Of a stretch of 28,449 bases of DNA, positions 7,615 through 16,095 are shown piece by piece. The notes under the pieces are model-generated. The model worked only from the letters and a program-made list of their open reading frames with translations. It was not told the DNA's origin and did not search any database. Source of the stretch: CAZVJA01 sp964626885 (lineage in GTDB: Bacteria > Planctomycetota > Planctomycetia > Planctomycetales > Planctomycetaceae); contig CAZVJA010000051.1 of assembly GCA_964626885.1 (NCBI GenBank), positions 1-28,449 on the forward strand. The letters run 5' to 3'. The position numbers were made by a program, and so were the translations under genes. Every line of letters begins with the position of its first letter. Position 1 is the stretch's first letter.

Positions 7615-9240
7615 ATGTCGCCCGAGTCCCCGACGACTGACCCGCAATCCACTCCTTCGCCAGCCCCCCGCAAGTTCTCGATCCGGCCGGCGCTCATCAT
7701 TGTGGCAATTACAGCCAGTGTGCAGGCCGCGCTCTGGTGGTGGCTGTCCGGAGACAGTTCCAAGCAGGTGTTGTCCTCGTGGGTGATGTTTCCTCTGACA
7801 GCACTGTTGTTGGTTCTGTGGTGGCTATTCTTTTCGGCATTGCGATGGAAAACACGGCTGACGGGAATCGCGCTGCTGGCGGTCGTTGTGGGCGCATTTT
7901 TCGCCGCCTTTCGATTTAAGGGATTCACCGGTGATTTTATCCCGCAGTACGAGGCCCGTTGGTCCGCGACTCCGGAGGAACGTCTGGCCCAGTTTCTCTC
8001 GGATCAGAAATCCGGTGGAGTACACGGGGAAACCGCGGCACAGACGATTGAAATCACCAAGGCCGATTGGCCCCAGTTTGGTGGTCCACAGCGGGATGGC
8101 ATTGCCCGTGGGGAACGAGTTCGCAGCGACTGGAGCAAGAACCCGCCCAAACAACTCTGGAAGCACCCGGTCGGGCTGGGATGGTCCTCTTTTTCCATCG
8201 TCGACCGCTTCGCGTTTACTCAGGAACAGCGCGGCGAAGAGGAAGTCGTCGTCTGCTACAACTCCGATACGGGGGAACAAATCTGGGCGCATTCCGACAC
8301 GACTCGCTTTGTGAGCGCGATGGGGGGGGACGGGCCGCGGGCCACGCCGACTCTGCACGATGGTCGTCTTTACGCACTCGGCGCCACAGGCATTCTCAAC
8401 TGCCTGGAACCCTCGACGGGAAAGAAAATTTGGTCCCGCAACATTCTGGAGGATGCGAAGGTTGGCAATGCCGGCTATGGGATGTGCGCATCGCCGTTGG
8501 TTTTCGACGATCTGATCGTCGTCTGTCCCGGCGGCAAAAAGAACTCGGCGGTCGCGGCCTACAATCGCGTCTCGGGAGAACCGGTTTGGGCAGCGGGAAG
8601 TCATGATGCCGGGTACGCATCACCCATACTCGCGGAGATTGGGGGTGCTCGGCATATCCTTGTCTACGATGCCGACGGACTCGGCGGATACGATCCCAAA
8701 GATGGGCACGAAATGTGGCACTTTGAGTGGGTCAATGATACCCGCAACAACATCGTGCAGCCGATCGTTCGGGAAGATGGCACGATCTTCATCAGCAGCG
8801 GATACAGCAAGGGGAGTGCTCTGCTTGAATTGAACCGTGCCGAGGAAAACTGGACGGTCAAGTCCCGCTGGGAAACACCGAATCAGTTCAAGCTCAAATT
8901 CAACGGCGGCGTCTATCGCGACGGCTACGTATATGGACTCGATGAGGGAATTCTGTCCTGCTACGATGCCGCGCAGGGAAAGCGGATGTGGCGCAAGGGA
9001 CGCTACCGCTACGGCCAGGTGATTTTGCTCAACGATCTGTTGTTGGTCACCACGGACACGGGAGAAGTGGTTCTGGTCGAGATTTCGCCTGAATCCGCGA
9101 ACGAAATCGCCCGCTTCCAAGCGATTGAGGGAAAGACCTGGAATCATCCGGTTGTCAATCGGGGCCGGCTTTACATCCGTAGCGAGCAGGAAGCCGCCTG
9201 TTACGACATCGCCCTGCCGGAAGTGGCGACGACGAAGTAA
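7615..9240 (+). CDS. membrane-anchored PQQ-like beta-propeller repeat protein (BamB-like fold)
   Basis: A 541-residue protein. After a Pro-rich N-terminus there are three hydrophobic helices (about 24-40, 53-75 and 83-100), then a propeller domain from about 147. It opens with WPQFGGPQRDG and has repeated blades such as CYNSDTGEQIWAH, CLEPSTGKKIWS, YNRVSGEPVWAA and YDAAQGKRMW. These are PQQ/YWTD-type repeats. Planctomycetes have many such proteins; some act as scaffolds (BamB) and others may be dehydrogenase-like. No PQQ-binding catalytic residues can be assigned, so an enzymatic role is not claimed. The propeller is predicted outside the cytoplasm. The gene follows the small membrane protein by about 124 bp. 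Confidence 0.88.
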   Translation: MSPESPTTDPQSTPSPAPRKFSIRPALIIVAITASVQAALWWWLSGDSSKQVLSSWVMFPLTALLLVLWWLFFSALRWKTRLTGIALLAVVVGAFFAAFRFKGFTGDFIPQYEARWSATPEERLAQFLSDQKSGGVHGETAAQTIEITKADWPQFGGPQRDGIARGERVRSDWSKNPPKQLWKHPVGLGWSSFSIVDRFAFTQEQRGEEEVVVCYNSDTGEQIWAHSDTTRFVSAMGGDGPRATPTLHDGRLYALGATGILNCLEPSTGKKIWSRNILEDAKVGNAGYGMCASPLVFDDLIVVCPGGKKNSAVAAYNRVSGEPVWAAGSHDAGYASPILAEIGGARHILVYDADGLGGYDPKDGHEMWHFEWVNDTRNNIVQPIVREDGTIFISSGYSKGSALLELNRAEENWTVKSRWETPNQFKLKFNGGVYRDGYVYGLDEGILSCYDAAQGKRMWRKGRYRYGQVILLNDLLLVTTDTGEVVLVEISPESANEIARFQAIEGKTWNHPVVNRGRLYIRSEQEAACYDIALPEVATTK

Positions 9241-9475
9241 CATCTTGGCTGGCTATGCAGTTGCGAGCGCGGCAATGCCCGGAGACTCGCCCACCCGCTA
9301 CCGCCGATAGAACTTCCGTGAATTGCCGTTGACCTGTTCGGCTGTTGCGGCTACAAAGCACCCCTCTCTCCAAATCCCACGTCAATTCGTTCAAAGCACT
9401 CCCTTCCGTCCCATTTTCGTTCAGCCTCTGCGCCAACTTCGCGCGGCGGGAGCGATTTTTCCTGGAGATCGGGAA

Positions 9476-10009
9476 ATGAAACGCTGTATTCAGGCGATTC
9501 TCCTCTTCGTCACGATTGCCGGATTTACGGGCTGCCTGTCGCTCGGCGACACGCACGAAGTCTACCCGCCGACACTGGGACGGGAACTCGGCGACCTGCG
9601 AACCTCGCTCGAAAGAGGCGCGATCTCTCCTCAAGAATATGAACAGCAAAAGTCGCAATTGATGGCGGGCAGCCACCCCCGCACTCGCGAACTCCTGGCG
9701 GGTGCCCCGGGGCAGGGGAATCGGCCGCACGATGCCCGTCGGGTTGCCCCGAACCTCCAGCGCCAGTACGCCGCTCCGCAATACGAGCAATATCCAGTCG
9801 ATCAGGCGCAATATCAGCAGCCTCAGTTCGACCCACAATTACAGGGACAGCAATTCGACCCCCAAATGATGCAGCCGCAACAATTCAACCCTCAAGCAAT
9901 GCAGGTCCCGCAGCAGGGAGCCATGCCGCAAGAAGGGATGATGCAGCCCGGCGCCATGCCACAGCAACAACCCCAGGCAATGGAACTGCCGACTGAGGGC
10001 TGGCATTAG
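9476..10009 (+). CDS. SHOCT-like lipoprotein with Gln/Pro/Met-rich tail
   Basis: A 177-residue protein. A signal peptide with lipobox GFTGC gives a lipidated Cys at residue 20. A short helical segment, LRTSLERGAISPQEYEQQK, resembles the SHOCT motif. From about residue 95 the tail is dominated by Gln, Pro and Met in repeats such as QFDPQ and QFNPQ, probably disordered. The ATG at 9476 follows GGAGATCGGGA, a good ribosome site; upstream residues in the same frame are not protein-like. The next gene begins 26 bp after the stop and encodes a shorter paralogue, so the two are likely co-transcribed. Exact function unknown; an envelope location is inferred. Confidence 0.78.
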   Translation: MKRCIQAILLFVTIAGFTGCLSLGDTHEVYPPTLGRELGDLRTSLERGAISPQEYEQQKSQLMAGSHPRTRELLAGAPGQGNRPHDARRVAPNLQRQYAAPQYEQYPVDQAQYQQPQFDPQLQGQQFDPQMMQPQQFNPQAMQVPQQGAMPQEGMMQPGAMPQQQPQAMELPTEGWH

Positions 10010-10035
10010 TTTCGGAGCTTTCGAAGACACATGCC

Positions 10036-10383
10036 ATGCAAATCCGTCAGTTGAGTCTACTGCTGTTTCTTATCACATCGACTTGCGGCGGGTGCATCAT
10101 GTACGCGGCAGATAGCCCGTTCGTGTGGCGGGGGACCGTGCGACATTTGGGTGCTGAGATGAAAGATCTCAAGTCGGCCCTCGACCGCGGCGCGATCACG
10201 CTCGACGAATATGAACGCGAGAAAAAGGCGCTCGAGTCATCATTTCCCGGTGGCTGGGGACGGGTATCCGTCGATAAAAGCGGGGACGGAACTCACGCTT
10301 CGACGGATGGCCGGGATCGCATCGTCACTCGACCCCTCGCTCCAGAGCAAGCGGGTCAAATGTCTCCGAACTCCATAGAGTAG
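10036..10383 (+). CDS. small SHOCT-like lipoprotein, paralogue of the preceding gene
   Basis: A 115-residue protein with signal peptide and lipobox STCGGC (Cys at residue 20). It shares with its upstream neighbour the order signal peptide, short linker, then a LKSALDRGAITLDEYEREK helix hairpin matching the SHOCT-type motif (L-x-x-G-A-I-T/S-x-x-E-Y-E-x-x-K). It lacks the Gln-rich tail. The spacing (26 bp) and shared motif suggest tandem duplication followed by divergence. Function unknown. The start is the ATG at 10036; a weak GGAG lies about 18 bases upstream. Confidence 0.7.
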   Translation: MQIRQLSLLLFLITSTCGGCIMYAADSPFVWRGTVRHLGAEMKDLKSALDRGAITLDEYEREKKALESSFPGGWGRVSVDKSGDGTHASTDGRDRIVTRPLAPEQAGQMSPNSIE

Positions 10384-10421
10384 CGGTGATTCCCCGCGTT
10401 GACGGGAAGCCGTTCGCCGTG

Positions 10422-10450
10422 AAAAAAACCGCCGGCTAAAACCGGCGGTT
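10422..10450 (-). terminator. intrinsic terminator of the LRR gene
   Basis: AACCGCCGG (10427-10435) and CCGGCGGTT (10442-10450) make a perfect nine-pair stem with a six-base loop. On the minus strand the stem is followed by a run of T (complement of 10422-10428), so it is a strong terminator for the LRR gene ending at 10500. It may also slow transcription from the convergent lipoprotein pair, although the plus-strand side has only a weak T stretch. Confidence 0.85.
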
Positions 10451-10499
10451 CTCATTTGCATGAGCTGATCGCTGAAAGCTGACCGCTGTCAGCTCCTTT

Positions 10500-11657
10500 T
10501 CACTTCTTTGCTTCTTCCGGCTTCTTTTCCGCCGGTTTCGCGTCGGCCGCTTTCTTTTCCTCAGCGGCTTTGTTGGCGGCTTGCACTTCGGCGAGCTTCT
10601 TGTTGGCGGCTTCGACCGCTTTCGTTGCTTCGTCGGCAGCCTTCTTCGCCTCGTCAGCCGCCTTCTTAGTTTCTTCGACCTTCTTAGCGGCGGCCTCGTG
10701 AGCCGCTTTCTTCTCGGCTGCTTGTTTCGCGGCGTTTTCGGCGACCGTGGTTGCAAATCCGACGGCGCTCGCGGCTGCCTCGGCTTCTTTCCTCGCTGCC
10801 TCGGCTGCCGCCGCGGCGGCTTGCGCGGCCTTCGCCGCTTCGGCGGCCTTCGCTGCCAGTTCATCCGCTTTCTTCTTGGCTTGCTCGTCTGCCACTTTCT
10901 TTGCGAATTCAGCCTGAATGCCGGTTGTCTCTGCTTCCTTCTGAGCGGCCGTCACCGTTGCCGCCGCAGCTTCGGCCGCCTTTGCGGCCTCCGCGGCTTT
11001 CGCGGCGGTCTCTTCGGCTTTCTTCTTCGATTCCGCAACGGCTGCGACTGCGTCTTCTTCTGCACGTTTCCGGGCTTCTGCTTCCTTTCGCATTTCCACT
11101 TCCAGGTCCGGGATGACCTGAATTCCCGCCACTGCGGCTTTCAGCTTATTGATGCCCGGAATCGTCGCCTTTGTTTCCCAGATGTAGACCTTCTTCAAGT
11201 TCTTGAGCGCTGCCAGATGTTCCAAGCCGGCGTCGGTGACTGCCGTGCCGTACACATTGAGGTATTGGAGGTTCGTCAGCCCTTTGAGTTGTGCGAGGCC
11301 GGCGTCGGTGACTTTCGTCCGTTCCAGATGAAGTTGAGTGAGCCCGGACAACTTGCCGACAGTCGCCATTCCCGCGTCCGTGACTTCCGTCCCTCGCAGG
11401 TTCAGATGCACCAAATCCTTGAGGTCAGCGAGAGGGGCGAGGAAGTCGTCGGTGACTTTTCCTTCCGTGAGATGGAAGGAGACTTCCAGATGCGGATCGT
11501 TCTGAGCCAGATCCATGACCTGGCCACCCAGTTCTTTAATCTTCGCGATGGCCTTGGTCTCGGCTTCGGAGCGCTGGGGCTTCTCGTCCGCGGCAAAGAC
11601 CCGCAGGCTGCTGAAGACCACAATCGACACGAGGGTCAGAGCGACAACTTTCCGCAT
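10500..11657 (-). CDS. exported leucine-rich repeat protein with long Ala/Lys/Glu-rich helical tail
   Basis: A 385-residue protein. A signal peptide (about residues 1-22, ending VFA) is followed by leucine-rich repeats of about 24 residues (about 57-180) with the pattern LxxLxLxxTxVTDAGL, a type common in planctomycetes. From about 187 to the end the sequence is almost entirely Ala, Lys, Glu and some Thr/Val, with blocks such as AAKAAEAAKAA repeated, predicting a long single helix or coiled coil. This part resembles TolA-like spacer helices in composition, without proof of homology. The protein is likely periplasmic; its ligand is unknown. The start at 11657 has GGGGGA about eight bases upstream; an ATG at 11681 would add eight residues before a normal signal peptide and is less likely. 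A strong terminator follows the gene. Confidence 0.82.
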   Translation of the reverse strand: MRKVVALTLVSIVVFSSLRVFAADEKPQRSEAETKAIAKIKELGGQVMDLAQNDPHLEVSFHLTEGKVTDDFLAPLADLKDLVHLNLRGTEVTDAGMATVGKLSGLTQLHLERTKVTDAGLAQLKGLTNLQYLNVYGTAVTDAGLEHLAALKNLKKVYIWETKATIPGINKLKAAVAGIQVIPDLEVEMRKEAEARKRAEEDAVAAVAESKKKAEETAAKAAEAAKAAEAAAATVTAAQKEAETTGIQAEFAKKVADEQAKKKADELAAKAAEAAKAAQAAAAAAEAARKEAEAAASAVGFATTVAENAAKQAAEKKAAHEAAAKKVEETKKAADEAKKAADEATKAVEAANKKLAEVQAANKAAEEKKAADAKPAEKKPEEAKK

Positions 11658-12173
11658 TGCGATATCCCCCAACAATTCCAATTGTCCATGAATTCGGCGA
11701 AGTCGTGTTCCATCGGTCCCGGATTACGTTGGCATTTGCTGATGCGTTTTTTGGGGGCGGCAAACGGCTGGTTGGGTTCGGTAAACTCGCGCCCCGCAGC
11801 CGGAATAACGCCCCGATCTGGGCCGATTTCCGATCTTTTCCAGTCTAACATGTCCGCAGGGGGAGGGGAGGGAGAGAGCCAGTTTTGCAGAAGTTTCCTG
11901 AAAAACAGGAATTCGGGGCTGCGGACGGTCGGGGATTCTGTGGTTTTGCAGCAGGAATTAACGGCAGAATTGCCCTCGATTCAGATGCCCTGTTTCGGTA
12001 CTCTTCCGCCCCGCAGGCCCCATCAAAGGGGGCGTTTCCAACGTTTCTTTAGCACTTCGATCCTCCAAGTTCCCCTGATGGACCATGGGACCAGTCGTCA
12101 GACTGGGCCCCCGCGGTGTCCCGTCCGGCTGATCCAGTCAGAAGGAACTCTTGGAATCGCGGCAAATCACACC
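11658..12173. other. divergent intergenic region between LRR gene and mlaE
   Basis: About 516 bp without a protein-like frame on its own, although the mlaE frame happens to stay open across it. It should contain promoters for the LRR gene (minus) and the mla genes (plus). The one clear structure is the dyad at 12087-12110, described separately. Confidence 0.4.
12087..12110 (+). promoter_or_regulatory. inverted repeat upstream of mlaE
   Basis: CCAGTC (12091-12096) and GACTGG (12101-12106) form a perfect dyad around GTCA. After one mismatch, GGG (12087-12089) pairs with CCC (12108-12110). It lies 63 bases before the mlaE start. It could be an operator or an mRNA leader hairpin. No T-tract follows. 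Confidence 0.35.
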
Positions 12174-13013
12174 ATGTCCACAGCGACTGTTTCCCGGTCT
12201 TCCGGGTCGTTCGTTCACAGCATCGGTCGGGGAACCCTGAATTCCGTCCGGGCGGTGGGAGATTTGTCGGTCTTCTCGATGCGGATGGCGCGGTGGATGT
12301 TCACACGTCTTCCGCAACGGCATGTGATGCTCCCATGTCTTTACCAGATCGGCGTACTCAGCCTGCCGGTGGTGATTGTCACCGGCGGATTCATCGGGAT
12401 GGTCCTGGCGGTTCAGGCCTACGACCAGTTTCGACTGATGCGGCTAGAGACGCGGCTTGGTTCTGTAATCAATGTTTCGTTGGTAAAGGAACTGGGCCCG
12501 GTGCTGGCGGCCACGATGCTGGCGGGACGTGTCGGGAGTGCCATGGCGGCCGAGTTGGGGACAATGCGCGTGACCGAGCAGATCGACGCGCTGCGCGCGC
12601 TCGGGGCGAATCCGATTCAATATCTCGTCGTGCCCCGTTTCCTGTCCTGCTTCTTGCTCATTCCGCTGTTGACGGCCGTCGCTGATGGCGTGGGTATTCT
12701 CGGCGGATGGTTCTTCAGCACGCAATATTTGGGAATCAGCAGTTTTCATTACTGGTATCACTCGGTGAACTATGTCGGCGCCTACGAGGTGGTCAGCGGC
12801 TTGTTCAAAAGTGTATTCTTCGGCGCGGCGATTGCGCTCGTGGCGTGTCATCGCGGCTTTCATTGTGGAGCAGGGGCGGAGGGAGTGGGTCGTGCAGCGA
12901 CCGAAGCATTCGTGCTATCCTTCATGGCCATTCTCGCACTCGACTTCTTTCTCGGGATGTTCCTGAACACGTTGTATTACATTTTGTGGCCAGCTTCCGT
13001 CACTCTGTTTTGA
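12174..13013 (+). CDS. mlaE: MlaE-type phospholipid ABC transporter permease
   Basis: A 279-residue membrane protein with about five to six hydrophobic helices. The family signature is complete: ELGPVLAATMLAGRVGSAMA (about 104-123), then the ELGTM..TEQIDAL stretch, and a late CHRGFHCGAGAEGVGRA loop. MlaE is the inner-membrane permease of the MCE transporter that moves phospholipids between the two membranes, working with the ATPase MlaF and the MCE protein MlaD, both encoded next. The frame runs open far upstream, but residues before this ATG are antisense to the LRR gene or intergenic. The ribosome site is weak, so an in-frame ATG at 12078 cannot be fully excluded. Confidence 0.92.
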   Translation: MSTATVSRSSGSFVHSIGRGTLNSVRAVGDLSVFSMRMARWMFTRLPQRHVMLPCLYQIGVLSLPVVIVTGGFIGMVLAVQAYDQFRLMRLETRLGSVINVSLVKELGPVLAATMLAGRVGSAMAAELGTMRVTEQIDALRALGANPIQYLVVPRFLSCFLLIPLLTAVADGVGILGGWFFSTQYLGISSFHYWYHSVNYVGAYEVVSGLFKSVFFGAAIALVACHRGFHCGAGAEGVGRAATEAFVLSFMAILALDFFLGMFLNTLYYILWPASVTLF

Positions 13014-13247
13014 AGCCGAAAGGCGTTGAGCAGTAGACGGTTCGTTTTGCTATTCACCACGGGACAGAACGGGAGAATTCAAATCGTGGCAACTGCGTTC
13101 GAGGGGCAACGCTTTGACCGGCCGTTGGCGAAGGGACAGCCCGCCCGCTCGCGGGAAACGGACGCGTGGTCCCATTGGGTACCACCACTCGAACTCGACA
13201 AGATCTCCGGCCCGGACGATCTATCCGGGCCGCATGTTCGGCACGCA

Positions 13248-14063
13248 ATGGATGATTTTGATGCGGTGGCCACATCGGTCATTGAGTTTCGAAAGGTCAC
13301 CCAATCTTTCGGTTCCCATGAGGTGCTCAGAGACGTATCGCTCGGTGTTCGCCGCGGTGAGACACTCGTCCTGATTGGCGAAAGCGGCTGCGGCAAGAGC
13401 GTCACGCTCAAGTTGATGATGTCGCTGCTGAAGCCAACGAAGGGAGTCGTTTGCTGGGATGGCAGGCCGGTACACGAGTTGACGGAGGATGAACTTGTTC
13501 GCCAGCGGCTGCGATTTGGGTACGTGTTTCAAGGGGCGGCATTGTTCGACAGCATGACGGTCTACGAAAACGTCGCCTTTGGCCTGCGGCATAACACGAA
13601 GATGCCGGAAGCACAGATCCGCGAGATTGTTCACAGTCATTTGCAAGGGGTCGGTCTGCGGGATTCGGTCTGCCAAAAAAAGCCCGGAGATCTCTCCGGC
13701 GGGATGAAAAAACGGGTTGCTCTCGCGCGCGCTTTGGCGCTCGATCCGGAAGTTATTCTGTACGATGAGCCCACCACCGGACTCGACCCGATCATGACCG
13801 ATGTCATCAACGAACTGATTGTCCGCACTCGAGAACGCCGTTCCGTGACGAGCATTGTCGTGACGCACGAGATGCGCACGGTTCAGAAAGTCGCCGATCG
13901 GGTGATCATGCTGTATCCGTTGACCCGACTCGATCCCGATGAGCCGCAGATTGTTTTCGAGGGGACGTCGGACGAAGCGTTTGCCTCGACCGATTTGCGA
14001 GTGGCTCAGTTTGTGGCGGGGGAGGCGGGTGAACGGATGGATGAAGCGGCCGTGGAACGCTGA
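13248..14063 (+). CDS. mlaF: MlaF-type phospholipid ABC transporter ATPase
   Basis: From the ATG at 13248 the protein has 271 residues, the normal MlaF length. Walker A is GESGCGKS (44-51), the Q-loop lies in GYVFQGAALFD, the ABC signature is LSGGMKKR, Walker B is VILYDEPTTGLDP, and the switch histidine is in VVTHEM. It powers MlaE. The frame is open back to 13026, with a GTG at 13086 preceded by GGGAG, so an N-terminal extension of up to 74 residues is possible; that extension is Arg/Pro-rich and lacks family features. The 234-bp gap after mlaE is unusually long for genes of one complex. The stop is 44 bp before mlaD. Confidence 0.9.
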   Translation: MDDFDAVATSVIEFRKVTQSFGSHEVLRDVSLGVRRGETLVLIGESGCGKSVTLKLMMSLLKPTKGVVCWDGRPVHELTEDELVRQRLRFGYVFQGAALFDSMTVYENVAFGLRHNTKMPEAQIREIVHSHLQGVGLRDSVCQKKPGDLSGGMKKRVALARALALDPEVILYDEPTTGLDPIMTDVINELIVRTRERRSVTSIVVTHEMRTVQKVADRVIMLYPLTRLDPDEPQIVFEGTSDEAFASTDLRVAQFVAGEAGERMDEAAVER

Positions 14064-14107
14064 GGTGTATTTGCCGAAGACGACCGTCTTATCGGAAGTT
14101 GAGCATC

Positions 14108-15256
14108 ATGTCTGAAAATCAACTGCAGTTTCGCGTCGGCCTGTTTGTCATTGTCGCTGTGCTGGCAATGGTAGCGATGATTTTCCAGTTCGGCGAATTG
14201 CACACCCTGTGGCAGCCGAAATATGCGATTTCGGTCTGGTTCGAATCCGCCCCAAGCGTCTATCACGATACGCCCGTGCGCCGAAACGGCGTCACCATTG
14301 GTTCCGTGAGTGATGTCCGCTTCGACGACAAACGAGGTGGCGTGATCGTGGTGCTGGAAATTCGCAACGAAGTCAAGCTGCGGAAAGACGCACGCGCGCG
14401 GCTGGTCAATTCGCTGCTGGGGGACGCGACAATCGAGTTCTCGCCGGGGCGGGATCAGGCATTTTTGCCCGCGGGAGCAGTCCTCGAAGGGGATTTACCG
14501 ACCGATCCGGCGGAACTCATCACTCGGCTCGATCAGAAGTTCTCCGCAACGGTGGATTCATTCCACGCCACCAGTAAAGAATGGCAGCAAGTAGGGCGAA
14601 ATATCAACGGACTGATCGACACAAACCGGGGTAATTTGAACACCGTGGTTGAAAGCTCCGTCGAGGCACTGCATCAGTTTACCGTTGCAATGCGCAACGC
14701 CGAAAAGACGTTGGCCGATACGCAGCAGATCGTGGCTGACCCCAAGAACCAGGAGAATCTGCGCCGCACGCTCGCGTCGATGCCGCAACTTGTCGAGCAA
14801 ACCCAACAAACCATCGCCGCGGTGAAATCGGCCGTCGAGAAGATGGATCAGAACTTGGCCAACTTGAACGAGGTCACGACGCCGCTCGCGAAGCGGAGCG
14901 CCACGCTGACGACCCGACTTGAGGTGACGCTGACGAACTTGGAAGTACTCTCTGACGAACTGGCCCAATTCGCGCAACTGCTGTCGAAACAGGACGGCTC
15001 GGTCCGCAAATTCGTCGAGGATCCGGAACTGTATCGGAATCTGAGCCAGTCGTCCGGCTCCTTGGCGGTCTTGCTGCGAAATCTGGAGCCGGTTGTGCGC
15101 GATCTGCGAATCTTCAGCGACAAAGTGGCTCGGCATCCGGAATTGATCGGAGTGAGCGGAGCCCTCCGCGGCAGTTCCGGGATCAAAGATGCTCCCGAGA
15201 ACTCGTCGTCGCCGTACAGGGTTAGCGATCAGCCGGAACGCGGTCGGCGTCAGTAG
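14108..15256 (+). CDS. mlaD: MlaD-type MCE domain protein
   Basis: A 382-residue protein with one N-terminal membrane helix (about 9-29), an MCE domain (about 38-118; VRRNGVTIGSVSDV and NSLLGDATIEF are typical), and a long helical region (about 130-340) with Gln/Asn/Leu-rich heptads. MCE proteins form hexameric rings or tubes that shuttle lipids across the periplasm; a long helical tail can build a needle or channel, making this closer to PqiB/Mce-like forms than to the short E. coli MlaD. The ATG at 14108 has GGAAG nine bases upstream. It follows mlaF by 44 bp. No MlaC or MlaB gene is present in the window. Confidence 0.9.
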   Translation: MSENQLQFRVGLFVIVAVLAMVAMIFQFGELHTLWQPKYAISVWFESAPSVYHDTPVRRNGVTIGSVSDVRFDDKRGGVIVVLEIRNEVKLRKDARARLVNSLLGDATIEFSPGRDQAFLPAGAVLEGDLPTDPAELITRLDQKFSATVDSFHATSKEWQQVGRNINGLIDTNRGNLNTVVESSVEALHQFTVAMRNAEKTLADTQQIVADPKNQENLRRTLASMPQLVEQTQQTIAAVKSAVEKMDQNLANLNEVTTPLAKRSATLTTRLEVTLTNLEVLSDELAQFAQLLSKQDGSVRKFVEDPELYRNLSQSSGSLAVLLRNLEPVVRDLRIFSDKVARHPELIGVSGALRGSSGIKDAPENSSSPYRVSDQPERGRRQ

Positions 15257-15291
15257 CGGTGGCAGTGGCTCGCGGATGAATTCCGCCGCGA

Positions 15292-15753
15292 CTAGGGACG
15301 AATCTGCGATTCCGAACGGAGCGAGCGTGCTCGGTCGTAAACCTCGTTCGTCGGCACAATTTGCTGCGGCTGCATGCGGTAGTAAAAATCGCGGCGGTCC
15401 GTGATTTTGTACGGCACGAGATTATCGGTGACGAACTCGAGTGGAAAATACTGATACCAGGGTGTCGAAACTTTCTGCATTGTGGTCAGCGTTTCGTAAC
15501 CGGGCTTAATCAGAGTGATTTCCCGAGTTCCGTAATAGATGAAGGGAACGCTACAGGGTGTGTAGCCGACTTCTTCGCCATCAACCATGACCAATGCCCC
15601 GGCCGGATCAGAGCGAACCGTCATACGACGAAACATGCAGCCCGGCAGACCGATGCATATCAGAAGGCAGAACAGGAGCATCCATCTGGGAGAATGCACG
15701 ACGGAGGGTTTGGTTGAGTCCGCCGAGGATTGCTGTCTGGTGCGTCGAGACAT
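15292..15753 (-). CDS. PEGA-domain lipoprotein
   Basis: A 153-residue protein. A basic N-terminus precedes a hydrophobic segment (about 25-38) ending in LPGC, with Cys39 as the likely lipidation site; Pro at -2 makes the lipobox imperfect. A PEGA domain follows (about 43-95): VRSDPAGALVMVDGEEVGYT and the YGTREITLIKPGYET strand pair. PEGA domains are small beta modules of surface and envelope proteins. The C-terminal part (about 96-153) is Tyr/Phe-rich without a known motif. The start could be 15753 or the ATG at 15681, which would give a more usual short signal peptide. It is divergent from the PP2C gene and converges with mlaD. Confidence 0.82.
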   Translation of the reverse strand: MSRRTRQQSSADSTKPSVVHSPRWMLLFCLLICIGLPGCMFRRMTVRSDPAGALVMVDGEEVGYTPCSVPFIYYGTREITLIKPGYETLTTMQKVSTPWYQYFPLEFVTDNLVPYKITDRRDFYYRMQPQQIVPTNEVYDRARSLRSESQIRP

Positions 15754-16095
15754 GGATCTTTGCTAGACTGAATCCGCATCGACAATACGATTTGCTGTCG
15801 CGCGGCGAAGACAGTTTAAGATTTGCGGTGGGGAATCCGATTCTTGCCTCCGAAATCCGACAACGCGGGCGGATTCTATCGGCGACGGGAGGGAGTGCCA
15901 AGACCAATCGCGTCTCGCGAATCGTGCGCAAGGTTATCACTCTCCCGCCAGTTCTGCCCATGCGGCAAGGTGCGATCATACCTTTACTTAGCGCAAAGTT
16001 TGGGGATAAGATGGTCGGAGTGCAGGAGATGTCTGCGGCCACTATCGGGTTCAGGGGGCTGCGGCGGATAAGACTGCGATCAAGTGGGAGTCCGC
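15754..16095. other. divergent intergenic region, PEGA lipoprotein / PP2C phosphatase
   Basis: About 342 bp that should hold both promoters. Two A/T-rich plus-strand elements, TTTAAGATT near 15815 and GATAAGAT near 16006, resemble -10 boxes with weak -35 partners 18-19 bases upstream (TTGCTG and TTTACT). I cannot decide between them. No gene or RNA fold is evident. Confidence 0.3.

Noticed and set aside
6261..7928. 555-codon open frame on the minus strand across the DCC, small membrane and PQQ genes
   Set aside because: The translation is Arg/Ser/His-rich without domains, and the plus-strand genes beneath it have clear family motifs. It is a product of codon bias on the other strand.
9780..9990. 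CAATTCGACCC-like short repeats, considered as a CRISPR or tandem repeat array
   Set aside because: They encode the Gln/Pro/Met-rich tail of the lipoprotein in frame and vary in length; no regular repeat-spacer structure.
6534..10383. DCC, membrane, PQQ and SHOCT lipoprotein genes as one new functional system
   Set aside because: They share a strand, but gaps of 81 to 235 bp and unrelated families give no positive evidence of a joint role beyond the lipoprotein pair.
10581..12173. Long plus-strand frame leading into mlaE (an 810-residue reading)
   Set aside because: Most of it is antisense to the Ala-rich LRR gene and reads as Cys/Arg/Phe/Gly repeats. MlaE homology begins only after 12174.
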